This document shows, piece by piece, positions 43,315 to 53,085 of a stretch of DNA of 64,000 nt (positions within the stretch are counted from its first letter, which is position 1; every line of letters starts with the position of its first letter). The stretch comes from Paenibacillus sp. FSL A5-0031. GTDB taxonomy: Bacteria > Bacillota > Bacilli > Paenibacillales > Paenibacillaceae. The stretch lies in the NCBI RefSeq assembly GCF_001956295.1, contig NZ_MRTD01000013.1:62001-126000 (forward strand). Reading direction: 5' to 3'. A program made the position numbers and the translations under genes. Below the pieces are notes generated by a model. That model did not search any database. It was not told the origin of the DNA and saw only the letters and a list, made by a program, of their open reading frames with translations.

Positions 43315-44223
43315 ATGATTTCCGCCGTTAAAGAGTCCGGAAGAGATAAAGTGTTTCTGATATGCAACTATATTTATGTATTTCTCGCTTTTATTGTAGT
43401 CGCCTATCCTGTCATTTATATGATTAGCGCTTCGATAAGCGATCCGAAATTGGTGGGTTCCGGCGAGATGTGGCTGTGGCCAAAAGGCATTACGTTTGAA
43501 GGTTATCAGAGGGTGTTCCAAAACTCCAGCATATGGACAGGTTACGGCAACACCATTCTTTATACGGTAGTAGGTACGTCGATCAATTTATTCGTTACGC
43601 TGCCTGCTGCCTACGCTCTAAGCCGCAAAGACTTTATGGGACGAAACTTTTTTATGGGGATGTTCCTCGTCACGATGTTTTTTGGAGGAGGGCTCGTACC
43701 AAGTTATTTGCTCATCAAGGAACTCGGTATGGTGAATACAATTTGGGCAATCGTTATTCCTTCGGCCGCTTCAATCTGGAATATCATTGTAGCGCGCACG
43801 TTTTTCCAATCATCCATACCGAAAGAACTGCAAGAAGCTGCCCAGATCGACGGTTGCACCAACCTGAGATTGTTCGTCAAAATCATCTTGCCGCTGTCCA
43901 TGCCAATCATTGCCGTTATGGCTTTGTTCTATGGTGTTGGCAACTGGAACAGCTACTTCTCGGCACTCATCTATTTGAATGATGCCGCGAAATATCCTTT
44001 GCAGCTCGTATTGCGGCAAATTCTTGTGTTGCAGGAGATGTCGGCTCAGGGCGGGGGCGTAATTGATGCTTCATCAGCATCAGCTCTCAATAACAAAGCT
44101 GAAATCGCTGCACTGGTCAAATACGCTGTTATTATCGTTGCGACAGCGCCGATTATCGCCGTATATCCATTTCTTCAGCGTTACTTTGTGCAAGGTGTCA
44201 TGATTGGTTCCGTTAAGGGCTGA
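43315..44223 (+). CDS. ABC sugar importer permease, second subunit
   Basis: A 302-residue permease with six helices, partner of the preceding one. Features are YIFLAFIVVAYPVIYMISASISDP-like N-terminus, GYQRVFQNSSIWTGYGNTILYT, the EAA loop ELQEAAQIDGCTNLRLFVKIILP, and the C-terminal FLQRYFVQGVMIGSVKG typical of the YtcP/YesQ group. The ATG follows AAGGGGGTATGACCG. The binding-protein gene starts about 40 bp after its stop. Confidence 0.93.
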   Translation: MISAVKESGRDKVFLICNYIYVFLAFIVVAYPVIYMISASISDPKLVGSGEMWLWPKGITFEGYQRVFQNSSIWTGYGNTILYTVVGTSINLFVTLPAAYALSRKDFMGRNFFMGMFLVTMFFGGGLVPSYLLIKELGMVNTIWAIVIPSAASIWNIIVARTFFQSSIPKELQEAAQIDGCTNLRLFVKIILPLSMPIIAVMALFYGVGNWNSYFSALIYLNDAAKYPLQLVLRQILVLQEMSAQGGGVIDASSASALNNKAEIAALVKYAVIIVATAPIIAVYPFLQRYFVQGVMIGSVKG

Positions 44224-44264
44224 TTTTGCTCATAAATAATTTTAAAAAAGGGAGAGGGTTTAGG

Positions 44265-45878
44265 ATGAAAAAGCTAAAAAAAGCATCATCTTTGTTACTC
44301 AGCATTACGCTGCTTGCTTCCGTATTAGCGGCATGTGGTTCGCCGAACAATGAGGAGAAAACGAATAGCAGCAATACAGGTTCCAAAACGTCCGCGTCCA
44401 ATACGGCTGACGGGGTTAACAAAGAAGGGTTTCCGGTTGTCAGTAAACCGATTACCTTGAAGATGATGTCACAGGACGTTGGCGTTGCTGACTGGAACAA
44501 AATGCCTGTACTACAAGAGATGGAGAAACTGACAGGCATTAAGCTGGAATACCAGAACGCCCCGATCGACAGCTTTGCGACCAAGAAAAATCTAGTATTT
44601 GCAAGCGGAGATTTGCCGGATATGTTCTATGCAGCGGATCTGAAACCTGCAGAACAAGTCACTTACGGAACTCAAGGTGTTCTTATTCCTCTTGAAAAAT
44701 ATATTGATGAAGGCTACGCGCCAAATATTAAAAAGATCTTTGATGATAATCCGGACATCCGCAAGTCGTTCACCACGCCAGATGGACATATTTATGCGCT
44801 GCCGAACGTTGACTTAGCAGCAGTCTGGTACCGCGGTCCGATGTGGTACAACGGCAAGTTCTTGAAAACTCTTGGGGCAACAGAGCCTAAGACGACAGAA
44901 GAGCTGTACACCTATCTGAAGCGTGTTAAGACTGAAGACCCGAATGGAAACGGTAAGCAGGATGAAATTCCGCTCACATCCGACAAACTGAACGATTTGC
45001 GCATGTACTTCCTCGGTTTCTGGGGCATTTATGATGAGGTCGTTTATGCCGATAAGGATGGCAAAGTACATTACACGCCACAAGAAGAGGGTTACAAAGG
45101 ATATTTAACGTTCCTCAACCGTCTATGGAAAGAGGAATTGCTGGACCACGAGACCTTCTCGCAAACAGGTGAACAGAAGAAAGCAAAAGGGAAAAACAAT
45201 CAAATTGCTTTGTTCAACGACTATTACCCTTACTTTACGCTAGGCGGCGAACCAAGTGAAGACAACCCGTTGATGACGCCAGTGAAAAGTGAAATTGCTG
45301 ATTCTCCTGTCTATGGCAAGCACCCTGGTATTTCAGCGAATGGTACCTTCGCCATCACAAGCAGCAATCCGGCTCCAGAGGCAACTATGCGTTGGGTAGA
45401 TTACCTATACAGCTATGAAGGCGCTACCTTGTTCAATCAAGGTCCTGAGAACCTTCTGTGGAAATATAAAAACAAGGAAACGCATGAAAAGGAATGGCTT
45501 CCTGTTCCAGGCGGCATTGACCGTGAAGAATACCGCGGAACGATGACACCAAACTATGGGATTCTAACGCCGGGTATGAACTCAAGCGATGTTGCCGTAG
45601 GCCTTCGTAGCGAATTCGATCTATGGATCGATAAGCAAAATGCAGAGAAGCTTACGCCAATCGCAAAACCGCCTTACCCTAACGTTTATTTGACAAATGA
45701 AGAGCAAACTGAGGCTTCTGCTTTGTTATCTGATCTGAACACTTACGTTACACAGATGGAAGCGAAGTTCGTAACGGGCCAGGAGCCGCTCTCCAATTGG
45801 GACAAGTATGTGGAGCAAATTAAAAAAATGGGCGGAAATCGTATTGCTGAGCTTTACCAAAGCGCATACGACAGATAG
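44265..45878 (+). CDS. Extracellular sugar-binding lipoprotein of the ABC importer (LplA type)
   Basis: A 537-residue solute-binding protein. It has a lipoprotein signal with lipobox LAAC (Cys near residue 25) and a long, low-complexity Asn/Ser/Thr tether. Its mature region starts KPITLKMMSQDVGVADWNKMPVLQEMEKLTGIKLEYQNAP, characteristic of the large LplA/YtcQ family. DPNGNGKQDEIPLT is a calcium-binding-like loop usual in this family. The start at 44265 follows GGGAGAGGG; a longer frame from 44226 lacks support. It delivers the oligosaccharide to the two permeases; the cytoplasmic enzymes to the right are probable downstream steps. Confidence 0.92.
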   Translation: MKKLKKASSLLLSITLLASVLAACGSPNNEEKTNSSNTGSKTSASNTADGVNKEGFPVVSKPITLKMMSQDVGVADWNKMPVLQEMEKLTGIKLEYQNAPIDSFATKKNLVFASGDLPDMFYAADLKPAEQVTYGTQGVLIPLEKYIDEGYAPNIKKIFDDNPDIRKSFTTPDGHIYALPNVDLAAVWYRGPMWYNGKFLKTLGATEPKTTEELYTYLKRVKTEDPNGNGKQDEIPLTSDKLNDLRMYFLGFWGIYDEVVYADKDGKVHYTPQEEGYKGYLTFLNRLWKEELLDHETFSQTGEQKKAKGKNNQIALFNDYYPYFTLGGEPSEDNPLMTPVKSEIADSPVYGKHPGISANGTFAITSSNPAPEATMRWVDYLYSYEGATLFNQGPENLLWKYKNKETHEKEWLPVPGGIDREEYRGTMTPNYGILTPGMNSSDVAVGLRSEFDLWIDKQNAEKLTPIAKPPYPNVYLTNEEQTEASALLSDLNTYVTQMEAKFVTGQEPLSNWDKYVEQIKKMGGNRIAELYQSAYDR

Positions 45879-45923
45879 TACACAGGTAAATAAACCAACA
45901 AGAGCATGAACCTAGAAACAGCA

Positions 45924-45960
45924 AAAACCCGGTCATGCGAAATGCTGACCGGGTTTTGTC
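45924..45960. terminator. Bidirectional terminator between binding-protein and AraC genes
   Basis: AAAACCCGGTCA and TGACCGGGTTTT form a perfect 12-bp stem around a 10-nt loop, with A and T tracts within the stem on either side, suiting the convergent genes. Confidence 0.9.
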
Positions 45961-45962
45961 TT

Positions 45963-48263
45963 TTATTCATCGTCCGAATCGGATACCAATTGCGCCTGTT
46001 CATTCTCCCAGAATAGCTTGCGGTATTGGCCAGGCGTATATCCGGTTTCTTTCTTAAACTTGCGAATAAAGTTAGGCGTATCCAAATAGCCGACTTGAAT
46101 AATGATGTCCTTTAGCGGTGCGTTTGTCGTTTTCAGATGATGCATAACCTCTTCCATTCTTTTTTGCCAAATGTATTGGATGAAGTTAAGGCCCATCTTT
46201 TCCTTAAATGAACGGCTCACATGTGATGGCGAAATGGCATACTCATATGCAATCGTTTCTAGGCTGAGCGTATGGTCTCTAAAATGCTCATCGATATAGG
46301 AGACGATCCGATCAATCTGTGATTGCTCCTCCTTCTGATTGTTGCGCTCCACTTGATTGCAGATTCGGGAGGCGAGATTCAGAAAACCGGTCTCGATTTC
46401 ATCCAAGGAGTGGCTGTAAATCATGTTAGGAGCCATGTCTTGAATCACATTTTGAATGCCAAGCTCGGATGCGGTTTTTAGCATCGTATTCAAAATGTCA
46501 AAGCATATGCAGCGTTTGAGCAGGGCAGACAGCTCGGATGATTGCAGGCTGCGGATCGACGGGCTGATCATTTGTGCAGCTACATCATAGCTTCCTTGCT
46601 TCAAGCTTTGAGAAAGCTTGAGCAGCGAATTATTCGGTATCCAAAAGGTATGATCCGGTGTATCTTGCAGCTTCTCGAAATAGGTGATCGTGCCATGACC
46701 GCTTGTCGCTTGCAGTTCAAAAGCTGAGCAAGCTTCAATAAAGGACTGATTCAGCTGGTCAGGGCTTGAATAGCAGGTTCCAACGCCAATCGTAGGCGTA
46801 ACATCGAACGTCTCTAGTATCGTGCAGAGCACCGCTTCAGCAATGTGGCGCACAGGAACAAATTCCTGCTCGGCTTGATCCCTATTAAAGCTGATAATGA
46901 GTGCAAGCTGATCCAGCTGAGGGAGCTCTACGCCATAGGCATGAGCAGCCAGCTCCGGGAATTCGATTTGGGAGAGCAGCTCTATCATTTCTTGCCGCTC
47001 CTGTCGTTCCTCTTGCGTATCTTCGACTTCATCCCATCCAATCACCATAACAAAGTGATGAGATTGGTCGAAATGAAGATCGAAGGCCTCTTGCAGCTCT
47101 GGTGAAAGACTTTGCGCATTCCCATATTTCAGCAGCATGGACAAAAAGTGATTGCGAGCGTATGGCTCTTGAAGATCAACTCGCGAGCTGTATTGCTGCA
47201 GCGCTGTTCGTATTCGATCAAGCTCGTTTCCGTTTTCGGTTGATTGATCAGCGGAATGCTTTGGCTTGGATTTGGAATTTGCGAACTCTACAAGCGTAGA
47301 GATCGGCAGATATTGCATTCTTGCAAGCACGAGGGCAATCGCCGCTCCAACGACCACAACGATGAGGAACAGCATGACGATGAAGCTGCGGACATGCACT
47401 ACGCTGCTAAGAAACTGGGAACTTGGCATGACGGTCACATAAGTCCAGCCATTATTTTCTGATTTTACGGATACGATGGAATGCGGCTTGCCATTTAAGG
47501 TTTTATCATGAATGCCTGGCGCGAGACTATATAGAGACTGCGCCTCTGCATTCGTTAAGGCTTCGCCCTGGCGATTGTCTACTAGAATTTGACCTTTGTT
47601 GTCCAAAATATAAGTCAAGCCTTGATAATTGCCTAGAATCGAATCGATTAAACTCGTAAGCTCTGATTCTTTAATTAGATACATAATCGTTCCATGTGGA
47701 TTAGGGTTGTACGGCGTAATGGGAACAAGATAAGCGAGCATCGAATCCTGCAAATTAGCGCTTAGGACTACGGTGTCAGCTGGACGCATCGTTGGATATT
47801 TAACCGTATTCAAATCTTGAAAAATAGTGTCTTTGCTCCAATTGTGAAAGGTAAAGGTGTTTGCGAATACATCCATGCTCGATAGACCCTTCGCGGAATA
47901 AATATTTGCATCCTTGTGAAAATACAAGAACATCTCGCTAATGATAGAGCTGGTCGCTTTGTATTGATCAAGAGCTTGTATGGCTTCACCGCTGTAATAA
48001 GAATCGTGAACCCGAAACGGAGTCAGCCTCTTGTCATACGAGACGCGTGAAGCAATTTCACTTAGCTCTTTCATCCGCCCGTCAACAATAACTTTGGCTT
48101 GCGTGAGCTGGCCGAGGCGGGATTGCTCAATTTCAGTACGTAGATTGGTTACTGCGTTTTGATAGATAAATATCGTCATAAGTACTAATGGGATAAGCAA
48201 AATAAACAAGTAGGACCAGATATATTTTAAAAACAGTTTGGATTTGAAGTAGTTTCGTTTCAT
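45963..48263 (-). CDS. Membrane-spanning AraC-family sensor-regulator (YesS-like)
   Basis: A 766-residue one-component regulator. The N-terminus has a helix (about 11-32), an extracytoplasmic sensor domain (about 33-295, Cache-like, with TYILDNKGQILVDNRQGE) and a second helix (about 296-318). The cytoplasmic part leads to two AraC helix-turn-helix motifs at the C-terminus, including LSLETIAYEYAISPSHVSRSF and LKDIIIQVGYLDTPNFIRKF. Such proteins sense sugars or binding-protein complexes outside and activate nearby uptake genes. It converges on the ABC operon and diverges from the fucosidase operon, so it likely controls both. The ATG follows GGGGGCAGACGAG. Confidence 0.9.
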   Translation of the reverse strand: MKRNYFKSKLFLKYIWSYLFILLIPLVLMTIFIYQNAVTNLRTEIEQSRLGQLTQAKVIVDGRMKELSEIASRVSYDKRLTPFRVHDSYYSGEAIQALDQYKATSSIISEMFLYFHKDANIYSAKGLSSMDVFANTFTFHNWSKDTIFQDLNTVKYPTMRPADTVVLSANLQDSMLAYLVPITPYNPNPHGTIMYLIKESELTSLIDSILGNYQGLTYILDNKGQILVDNRQGEALTNAEAQSLYSLAPGIHDKTLNGKPHSIVSVKSENNGWTYVTVMPSSQFLSSVVHVRSFIVMLFLIVVVVGAAIALVLARMQYLPISTLVEFANSKSKPKHSADQSTENGNELDRIRTALQQYSSRVDLQEPYARNHFLSMLLKYGNAQSLSPELQEAFDLHFDQSHHFVMVIGWDEVEDTQEERQERQEMIELLSQIEFPELAAHAYGVELPQLDQLALIISFNRDQAEQEFVPVRHIAEAVLCTILETFDVTPTIGVGTCYSSPDQLNQSFIEACSAFELQATSGHGTITYFEKLQDTPDHTFWIPNNSLLKLSQSLKQGSYDVAAQMISPSIRSLQSSELSALLKRCICFDILNTMLKTASELGIQNVIQDMAPNMIYSHSLDEIETGFLNLASRICNQVERNNQKEEQSQIDRIVSYIDEHFRDHTLSLETIAYEYAISPSHVSRSFKEKMGLNFIQYIWQKRMEEVMHHLKTTNAPLKDIIIQVGYLDTPNFIRKFKKETGYTPGQYRKLFWENEQAQLVSDSDDE

Positions 48264-48398
48264 CTCGTCTGCCCCCTATGATCGATCAATCCTTTTCGTC
48301 GCTACTAATCATAGCAACAAATTTACAATTTGGACATAGAGCAGAAGAAGGCAATGAACGTAAAGCTTACGAAAGTCCTACTATACTTGGAGGTAACC

Positions 48399-49784
48399 AT
48401 GAGCGAAATAAAGACGACAGACGAAATAGAGCAAGTTGTTGAGCAAGGTGTCCACAATTACAGCAGCGAAGAGCAATGGGTAAAGCCAGAGAACCCGCTT
48501 CTGCAGGAGCGGCTGGAGTGGTTCAAGGATCAGAAGCTGGGCCTTATGATGCACTGGGGGCCTTATTCACAGTTAGGTGTAGTTGAATCATGGGCGCTAA
48601 GTGACAAAGATGAGGAATGGTCACGCGATGGTATCGATTGGAATGTAGACGCAGAGGAATTGAAGCGGCAGTATTTTGGGCTAAACAAAACCTTTAACCC
48701 GCTTCGCTTTCAGCCTGAGCTATGGGCAGATCTTGCTGCGGAGAATGGCTTTAAATATTTAAATTTTACAACCAAGCATCATGATGGCTTCTGCATGTGG
48801 GACACCCATACGACGGATTACCGGATTACGAGCCCAAATTGTCCTTTCCATTCGCATAAGTACGCCGATATTTGCAAGCAGCTGTTTGATGCTTTTCGCG
48901 CAAAGGGCTTAGCTATATCTGCTTACTTCTCGAAGGCAGATTGGCATACGCCATATTATTGGGCGCCAGGCATGGAGCGTGGGTCGTTTACCGCGCGCGG
49001 GCCTTCCTATGACCCGAAGCAATATCCGCATTTGTGGGAGCAATTCGTGCAGTTCACCCATGCGCAAATTATGGAGTTGATGACGAAATATGGCCGCATA
49101 GATATGTTATGGCTCGATGCAGGTTGGGTTAACGATTACCGCGATCAAAACATTCGATTAGGCGAGGTGGTTGAGAAGGCGCGGGAAATTCAGCCTTGGC
49201 TGCTCTCGGCTGACCGCACGGTCGGCGGTCCTTATGAAAATGTTATTACACCAGAGCAGACATTGCCTGAGCGTCCGCTTAACGTGCCGTGGGAGAGCTG
49301 TATTACGATGGGCACCTCATTCTCCTTCCGTTATGAGGACAAGTATAAGACGGTTCGACAGCTGATCCATCTGCTCGTTGAAATCGTTGCGAAAGGCGGA
49401 AACCTGGCATTGAATGTTGGTCCGCAGCCTGACGGCAGGTTGTCGACTACAGCCATTAGCCGTATCAAAGGGATGGGCGATTGGTTGAAGGTTTATGGTG
49501 AGGCGATCTATGGAACACGAATTTGTGAGCCTTTTTCTGCTGACAATTGCCACTTTACGAAAAAAGGAGATACGGTCTATGCCTTTTATTTGTACAAGGA
49601 TGAAAAAGAGGCTGTGAAAGAGGAATTATACCTCCCTATACAGAAGTCTTTCAGCCAGATTGATCTCGTAGGCGGACAAGACCATTTGCAGTACAGCCAA
49701 GCAGAAAACGGCATTATTGTCCGTTTGCCAGTGAATGAATGCTCAGAACAAGCACCAATCGCGCATGTGTTTCGGATTCGTTAA
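48399..49784 (+). CDS. Alpha-L-fucosidase, GH29 (first of two)
   Basis: A 461-residue GH29 enzyme without a signal peptide, so cytoplasmic. It has WFKDQKLGLMMHWGPYSQLG near the N-terminus, FTTKHHDGFCMWDT, the nucleophile Asp240 in IDMLWLDAGW, and GGNLALNVGPQPDG, all standard for the family. It removes terminal L-fucose from oligosaccharides. The start at 48399 follows TTGGAGGTAACC; the upstream ATG at 48330 has no ribosome site. It is the first gene of a six-gene same-strand run, 19 bp before a second, divergent GH29 gene, suggesting different linkages are removed. Confidence 0.93.
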   Translation: MSEIKTTDEIEQVVEQGVHNYSSEEQWVKPENPLLQERLEWFKDQKLGLMMHWGPYSQLGVVESWALSDKDEEWSRDGIDWNVDAEELKRQYFGLNKTFNPLRFQPELWADLAAENGFKYLNFTTKHHDGFCMWDTHTTDYRITSPNCPFHSHKYADICKQLFDAFRAKGLAISAYFSKADWHTPYYWAPGMERGSFTARGPSYDPKQYPHLWEQFVQFTHAQIMELMTKYGRIDMLWLDAGWVNDYRDQNIRLGEVVEKAREIQPWLLSADRTVGGPYENVITPEQTLPERPLNVPWESCITMGTSFSFRYEDKYKTVRQLIHLLVEIVAKGGNLALNVGPQPDGRLSTTAISRIKGMGDWLKVYGEAIYGTRICEPFSADNCHFTKKGDTVYAFYLYKDEKEAVKEELYLPIQKSFSQIDLVGGQDHLQYSQAENGIIVRLPVNECSEQAPIAHVFRIR

Positions 49785-49803
49785 TCGAGAGGGGTAGTCT
49801 GCT

Positions 49804-51090
49804 ATGCAGCAATGGTTTAAGGAAGCTAAGCTAGGTATTTTTATACATTATGGTATTTATGCAGTAGATGGTGTCTCGGAGTCATGGTCGTTCTATAACG
49901 GAAGAATGAGCTATGACGATTATATGAAACAATTGGACGGCTTTACGGCTTCGAAGTTCGATGCGGACAAATGGGCTGATTTAATTGAGCAATCGGGAGC
50001 GAAGTACGCAGTGCTTACGACCAAGCACCACGACGGCGTAGCATTGTTTGATACACAGTACAGCGACCTTAGCGTTGTGAAGAAAACGCCGGCGAAGCGG
50101 GATCTGATCAAGGAATATGCGGAAGCCGTCACGAAAAGAGGGATTCGACTTGGGATGTATTATTCGCTCATCGACTGGTCGCATCCCGATTATCCATCTG
50201 TGTTTGAAGGCGGCAAGGTGCCGGATGATTTGAGCAAAGTTAACAAGTTTTCGAGCCCGGTAAACGGTGTTCAGGATGAAGAAAAGTGGAATGCTTTTCT
50301 GAAGTTTAACAATGATCAGCTGCGGGAAGTTTTAATGAACTATGGGAAGGTTGATCTTCTTTGGTTCGACGGCGATTGGGAACGCAGCGCTGAGCAGTGG
50401 AATTTGCCCGAATTCAAGCAGTATCTGCAATCGTTTAATCCAGACATTATTATCAACTCACGCCTGCAAGGCTATGGGGATTACAAAACGCCGGAGCAAG
50501 GGATTCCGATCACACGGCCGGAGGGGCCTTGGGAGTTTTGCACAACCATTAATAGTTCGTGGGGGTATGTGCCGACGGACGATAAATATAAATCATTAAA
50601 TCAAATCATTCGAATGTTCTGTGATTGCATTACCCTAGGCGGCAACATGCTGCTTGATATCGGGCCGATGGAGGATGGAACGATAGACAAACGGCAAGAG
50701 GATATTTTGCTGGGATTAGGCGAATGGATTCGAACGCACGAAGAAGCGGTATTTGGGACAGACGAAGGCATTATGACCCGCTATTATTTGGGCGGCAGCA
50801 CCATATCCAAAGATAAAAAGTCATTGTATCTGTTCGTGTATGATGATCCGAAAGAGAATGTATGCCTAAAGGGATTATGTAACAAGATCAAAAAAATTAC
50901 AGTGTTGCATTCCGGCAAAGAGCTTACGCATGAAATTCATGGAGGGGTGCCGTGGTTCAATATTCCGGGGACGACATGGATTCATCTGACAGCGGAAGAC
51001 ACTCACAAGCAAGTGACCGTACTTAAGCTGGAATTTGATGAGGAGCTAGATATGTATGGTGGTTCTGGCGCAGTTGTAACGCATAACTAA
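49804..51090 (+). CDS. Alpha-L-fucosidase, GH29 (second of two)
   Basis: A 428-residue cytoplasmic GH29 enzyme. Motifs are QWFKEAKLGIFIHYGIYAV, LTTKHHDGVALFDT, the nucleophile Asp189 in VDLLWFDGDW, and CITLGGNMLLDIGPMEDG. It is only distantly similar to its upstream neighbour and lacks the N-terminal extension, so it is not a recent duplicate. A GAGAGGGG site lies before the ATG. It is co-transcribed with the first fucosidase. Confidence 0.93.
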   Translation: MQQWFKEAKLGIFIHYGIYAVDGVSESWSFYNGRMSYDDYMKQLDGFTASKFDADKWADLIEQSGAKYAVLTTKHHDGVALFDTQYSDLSVVKKTPAKRDLIKEYAEAVTKRGIRLGMYYSLIDWSHPDYPSVFEGGKVPDDLSKVNKFSSPVNGVQDEEKWNAFLKFNNDQLREVLMNYGKVDLLWFDGDWERSAEQWNLPEFKQYLQSFNPDIIINSRLQGYGDYKTPEQGIPITRPEGPWEFCTTINSSWGYVPTDDKYKSLNQIIRMFCDCITLGGNMLLDIGPMEDGTIDKRQEDILLGLGEWIRTHEEAVFGTDEGIMTRYYLGGSTISKDKKSLYLFVYDDPKENVCLKGLCNKIKKITVLHSGKELTHEIHGGVPWFNIPGTTWIHLTAEDTHKQVTVLKLEFDEELDMYGGSGAVVTHN

Positions 51091-51123
51091 TCATGTGATC
51101 AGTCTACTTAGGAGGAAGAAACG

Positions 51124-52002
51124 ATGAAAATTGGATTAAGTTCTTACAGCTTGCTAAGCGCCATAAAATCGGGAGAGATGAGCATTCTTGATGCCATCTC
51201 TTGGATAGCGGGTAACGGCGGCGAGCATATGGAGATTGTTCCATATGGCTATACGCTCGTTGACAACCCGGAGCTGGCGGATGCTGTACGTGAGAAAGCA
51301 AAGGAGGTTGGCATTGCCCTCTCCAACTATTCGATGCCGGCGAACTTCGTGCAGGATACGGAGCAATTGTTTGAAGAGGAAGTCGCGCGGGTCAAGCTGC
51401 ATGTTGATCTTGTGCATCGACTCGGCATGAATCATATGCGGCACGATGTAACCGCCTTCACCATTCCGCAGGAGAAGATGACAATTAGGTGGTTCGAGGA
51501 GAACCTGCATCTCATGGTGAAGGGCAGCCAGCTTATCGCGGACTATGCCGCGCAATACGGGATTACAACGACGATAGAGAATCATGGCTTCAGCGTACAG
51601 TCCAGCGACCGGGTTCAACGTGTTCTTCATGCGGTAGACCGGCCGAATTTCAAGACGACACTCGATATCGGCAACTTTATGTGCGTGGATGAGAATTCGA
51701 TCATCGGCGTTAAGAAAAACTTGCCTTATGCATCACTTATCCATTTCAAAGATTTCTACTTCCGTCCATATGATCAGCATCCGGGTGACGGTGATTGGTT
51801 TTTGACCTCGAACGGTAACTACTTGCGCGGGGCGATTGTAGGACAAGGGGATATTGAGATCCGTAAAATCGTCAAGCTTATTAAGGAATCGGGTTACGAT
51901 GGTTATATGACGATTGAATTCGAAGGCATGGAAGAGTGCAAATCCGCCTCCCGCATTGCGATGGACAATCTGCGCCGCTTCTGGCATGAATGTGTACTTT
52001 AA
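51124..52002 (+). CDS. Sugar phosphate isomerase/epimerase-like TIM-barrel protein
   Basis: A 292-residue cytoplasmic protein of the xylose-isomerase-like TIM barrel (AP endonuclease 2) superfamily. It has MKIGLSSYSLLSAIKSGEMS at the start, TTIENHGF (metal-binding Glu and His), TLDIGNFM, LIHFKDFYF and IVGQGDIEIRKIVKLI followed by GYMTIEFEGMEE near the end, giving the usual Glu/Asp/His/Glu divalent-metal site. Members isomerise or epimerise sugars or inositols. The precise substrate is unknown, though the operon suggests a product of fucosylated-glycan breakdown. TAGGAGGAAGAA precedes the ATG. Confidence 0.87.
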   Translation: MKIGLSSYSLLSAIKSGEMSILDAISWIAGNGGEHMEIVPYGYTLVDNPELADAVREKAKEVGIALSNYSMPANFVQDTEQLFEEEVARVKLHVDLVHRLGMNHMRHDVTAFTIPQEKMTIRWFEENLHLMVKGSQLIADYAAQYGITTTIENHGFSVQSSDRVQRVLHAVDRPNFKTTLDIGNFMCVDENSIIGVKKNLPYASLIHFKDFYFRPYDQHPGDGDWFLTSNGNYLRGAIVGQGDIEIRKIVKLIKESGYDGYMTIEFEGMEECKSASRIAMDNLRRFWHECVL

Positions 52003-52053
52003 GCGAGCTTCATCGTTTTCATAGATTCATAGCAATTCAAACGGAGGGATAAC

Positions 52054-53079
52054 ATGAATTTAAGCGGATTGCAGGAGCCGAACATCGAATATGCACCCAA
52101 ACATTATGTATGTCGCCGCGCGGCGGGGCCGCTCATTCTTGACGGGCGAGTAGATAAGCCGTTCTGGGCAGCAGCGGATTGGACGGACGATTTTGTAGAT
52201 ATCGAAGGCGATCTTCGGCCAAAACCTGCGAAGCAGACCCGCGTGAAAATGCTGTGGGATGACGACTATTTCTATTTTGCGGCAGAATTGATTGAAGACG
52301 AGATTTGGGCGACGTTGACGGAGCGGGATTCGGTCATTTTTTATGATAATGATTTTGAAATATTTATTGATCCCGATGGTGACAGCCACAATTATTACGA
52401 GTTTGAAATTAACGCGCTGAACACCGTGTGGGATCTGCTGCTGGTTAAACCATACCGTGACGGTGGTCCGCCGATTAACGGCTGGGACATTAGCGGGCTT
52501 CAGACAGCCGTACATATTGACGGCGAGCTGAATCGGCCGGAAGCAGCGAATCGGAAGTGGAGCATTGAGGTAGCGATGCCTTGGAAAAGCTTGCGCGAAT
52601 GCGCGCCTGAAGGCAGAGCGCCAGTGAATGGCGAGTTTTGGCGCGTCAATTTCTCCCGCGTTGAATGGCGCGTTGAAGTGAAGGATGGCGAATACCGCAA
52701 GATCATCAATCCGGAAACGGGTAAATCCTATCCAGAGGACAACTGGGTATGGTCTCCGATGGGACTTATTAATATGCATTATCCTGAGCTATGGGGTTAT
52801 GTCATGTTTGCAGGGGAAGATGGCCCGGATTCGTTCGAACAGCCGCCGGATGAACGCATAAAGTGGGAGCTCCGCAAGCTCTATTATCGTGAGCGCAATT
52901 ACTTCGCAAGTCACGGTAAATTTACAGCGGATGCGGAATCGTTGATGCATGGCGGAGAGCAGTGGAGCATAACGCCTGTCATTGAGACGACCCGCTCCAT
53001 GTTCCAAATCACAACGCCGTCTAGCGATGGGAAGTCGAGCTTCTGCATTAGGCAAGACGGAAAGCTATGGAAGGAGTGA
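52054..53079 (+). CDS. CBM9-like carbohydrate-binding protein, cytoplasmic
   Basis: A 341-residue protein built around a carbohydrate-binding family 9-like beta-sandwich (about 20-250): LILDGRVDKPFWAAADWTDDFVDI, VKMLWDDDYFYFAAEL, FYDNDFEIFIDPDGDSHNYYEFEIN and WSIEVAMPWKSL. The remaining about 90 residues are charged and end ITTPSSDGKSSFCIRQDGKLWKE. CBM9 modules normally belong to secreted enzymes, but this has no signal peptide. It lies 6 bp before the transglutaminase-like gene. It may hold a glycan substrate for the neighbouring enzymes, or be an enzyme of unknown type. Confidence 0.8.
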   Translation: MNLSGLQEPNIEYAPKHYVCRRAAGPLILDGRVDKPFWAAADWTDDFVDIEGDLRPKPAKQTRVKMLWDDDYFYFAAELIEDEIWATLTERDSVIFYDNDFEIFIDPDGDSHNYYEFEINALNTVWDLLLVKPYRDGGPPINGWDISGLQTAVHIDGELNRPEAANRKWSIEVAMPWKSLRECAPEGRAPVNGEFWRVNFSRVEWRVEVKDGEYRKIINPETGKSYPEDNWVWSPMGLINMHYPELWGYVMFAGEDGPDSFEQPPDERIKWELRKLYYRERNYFASHGKFTADAESLMHGGEQWSITPVIETTRSMFQITTPSSDGKSSFCIRQDGKLWKE

Positions 53080-53085
53080 GTACGC

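Noticed and set aside
41170..44230. Mobile-element origin of the ABC/fucosidase locus
   Set aside because: No transposase, integrase or terminal repeats were seen, and composition is like the surroundings.
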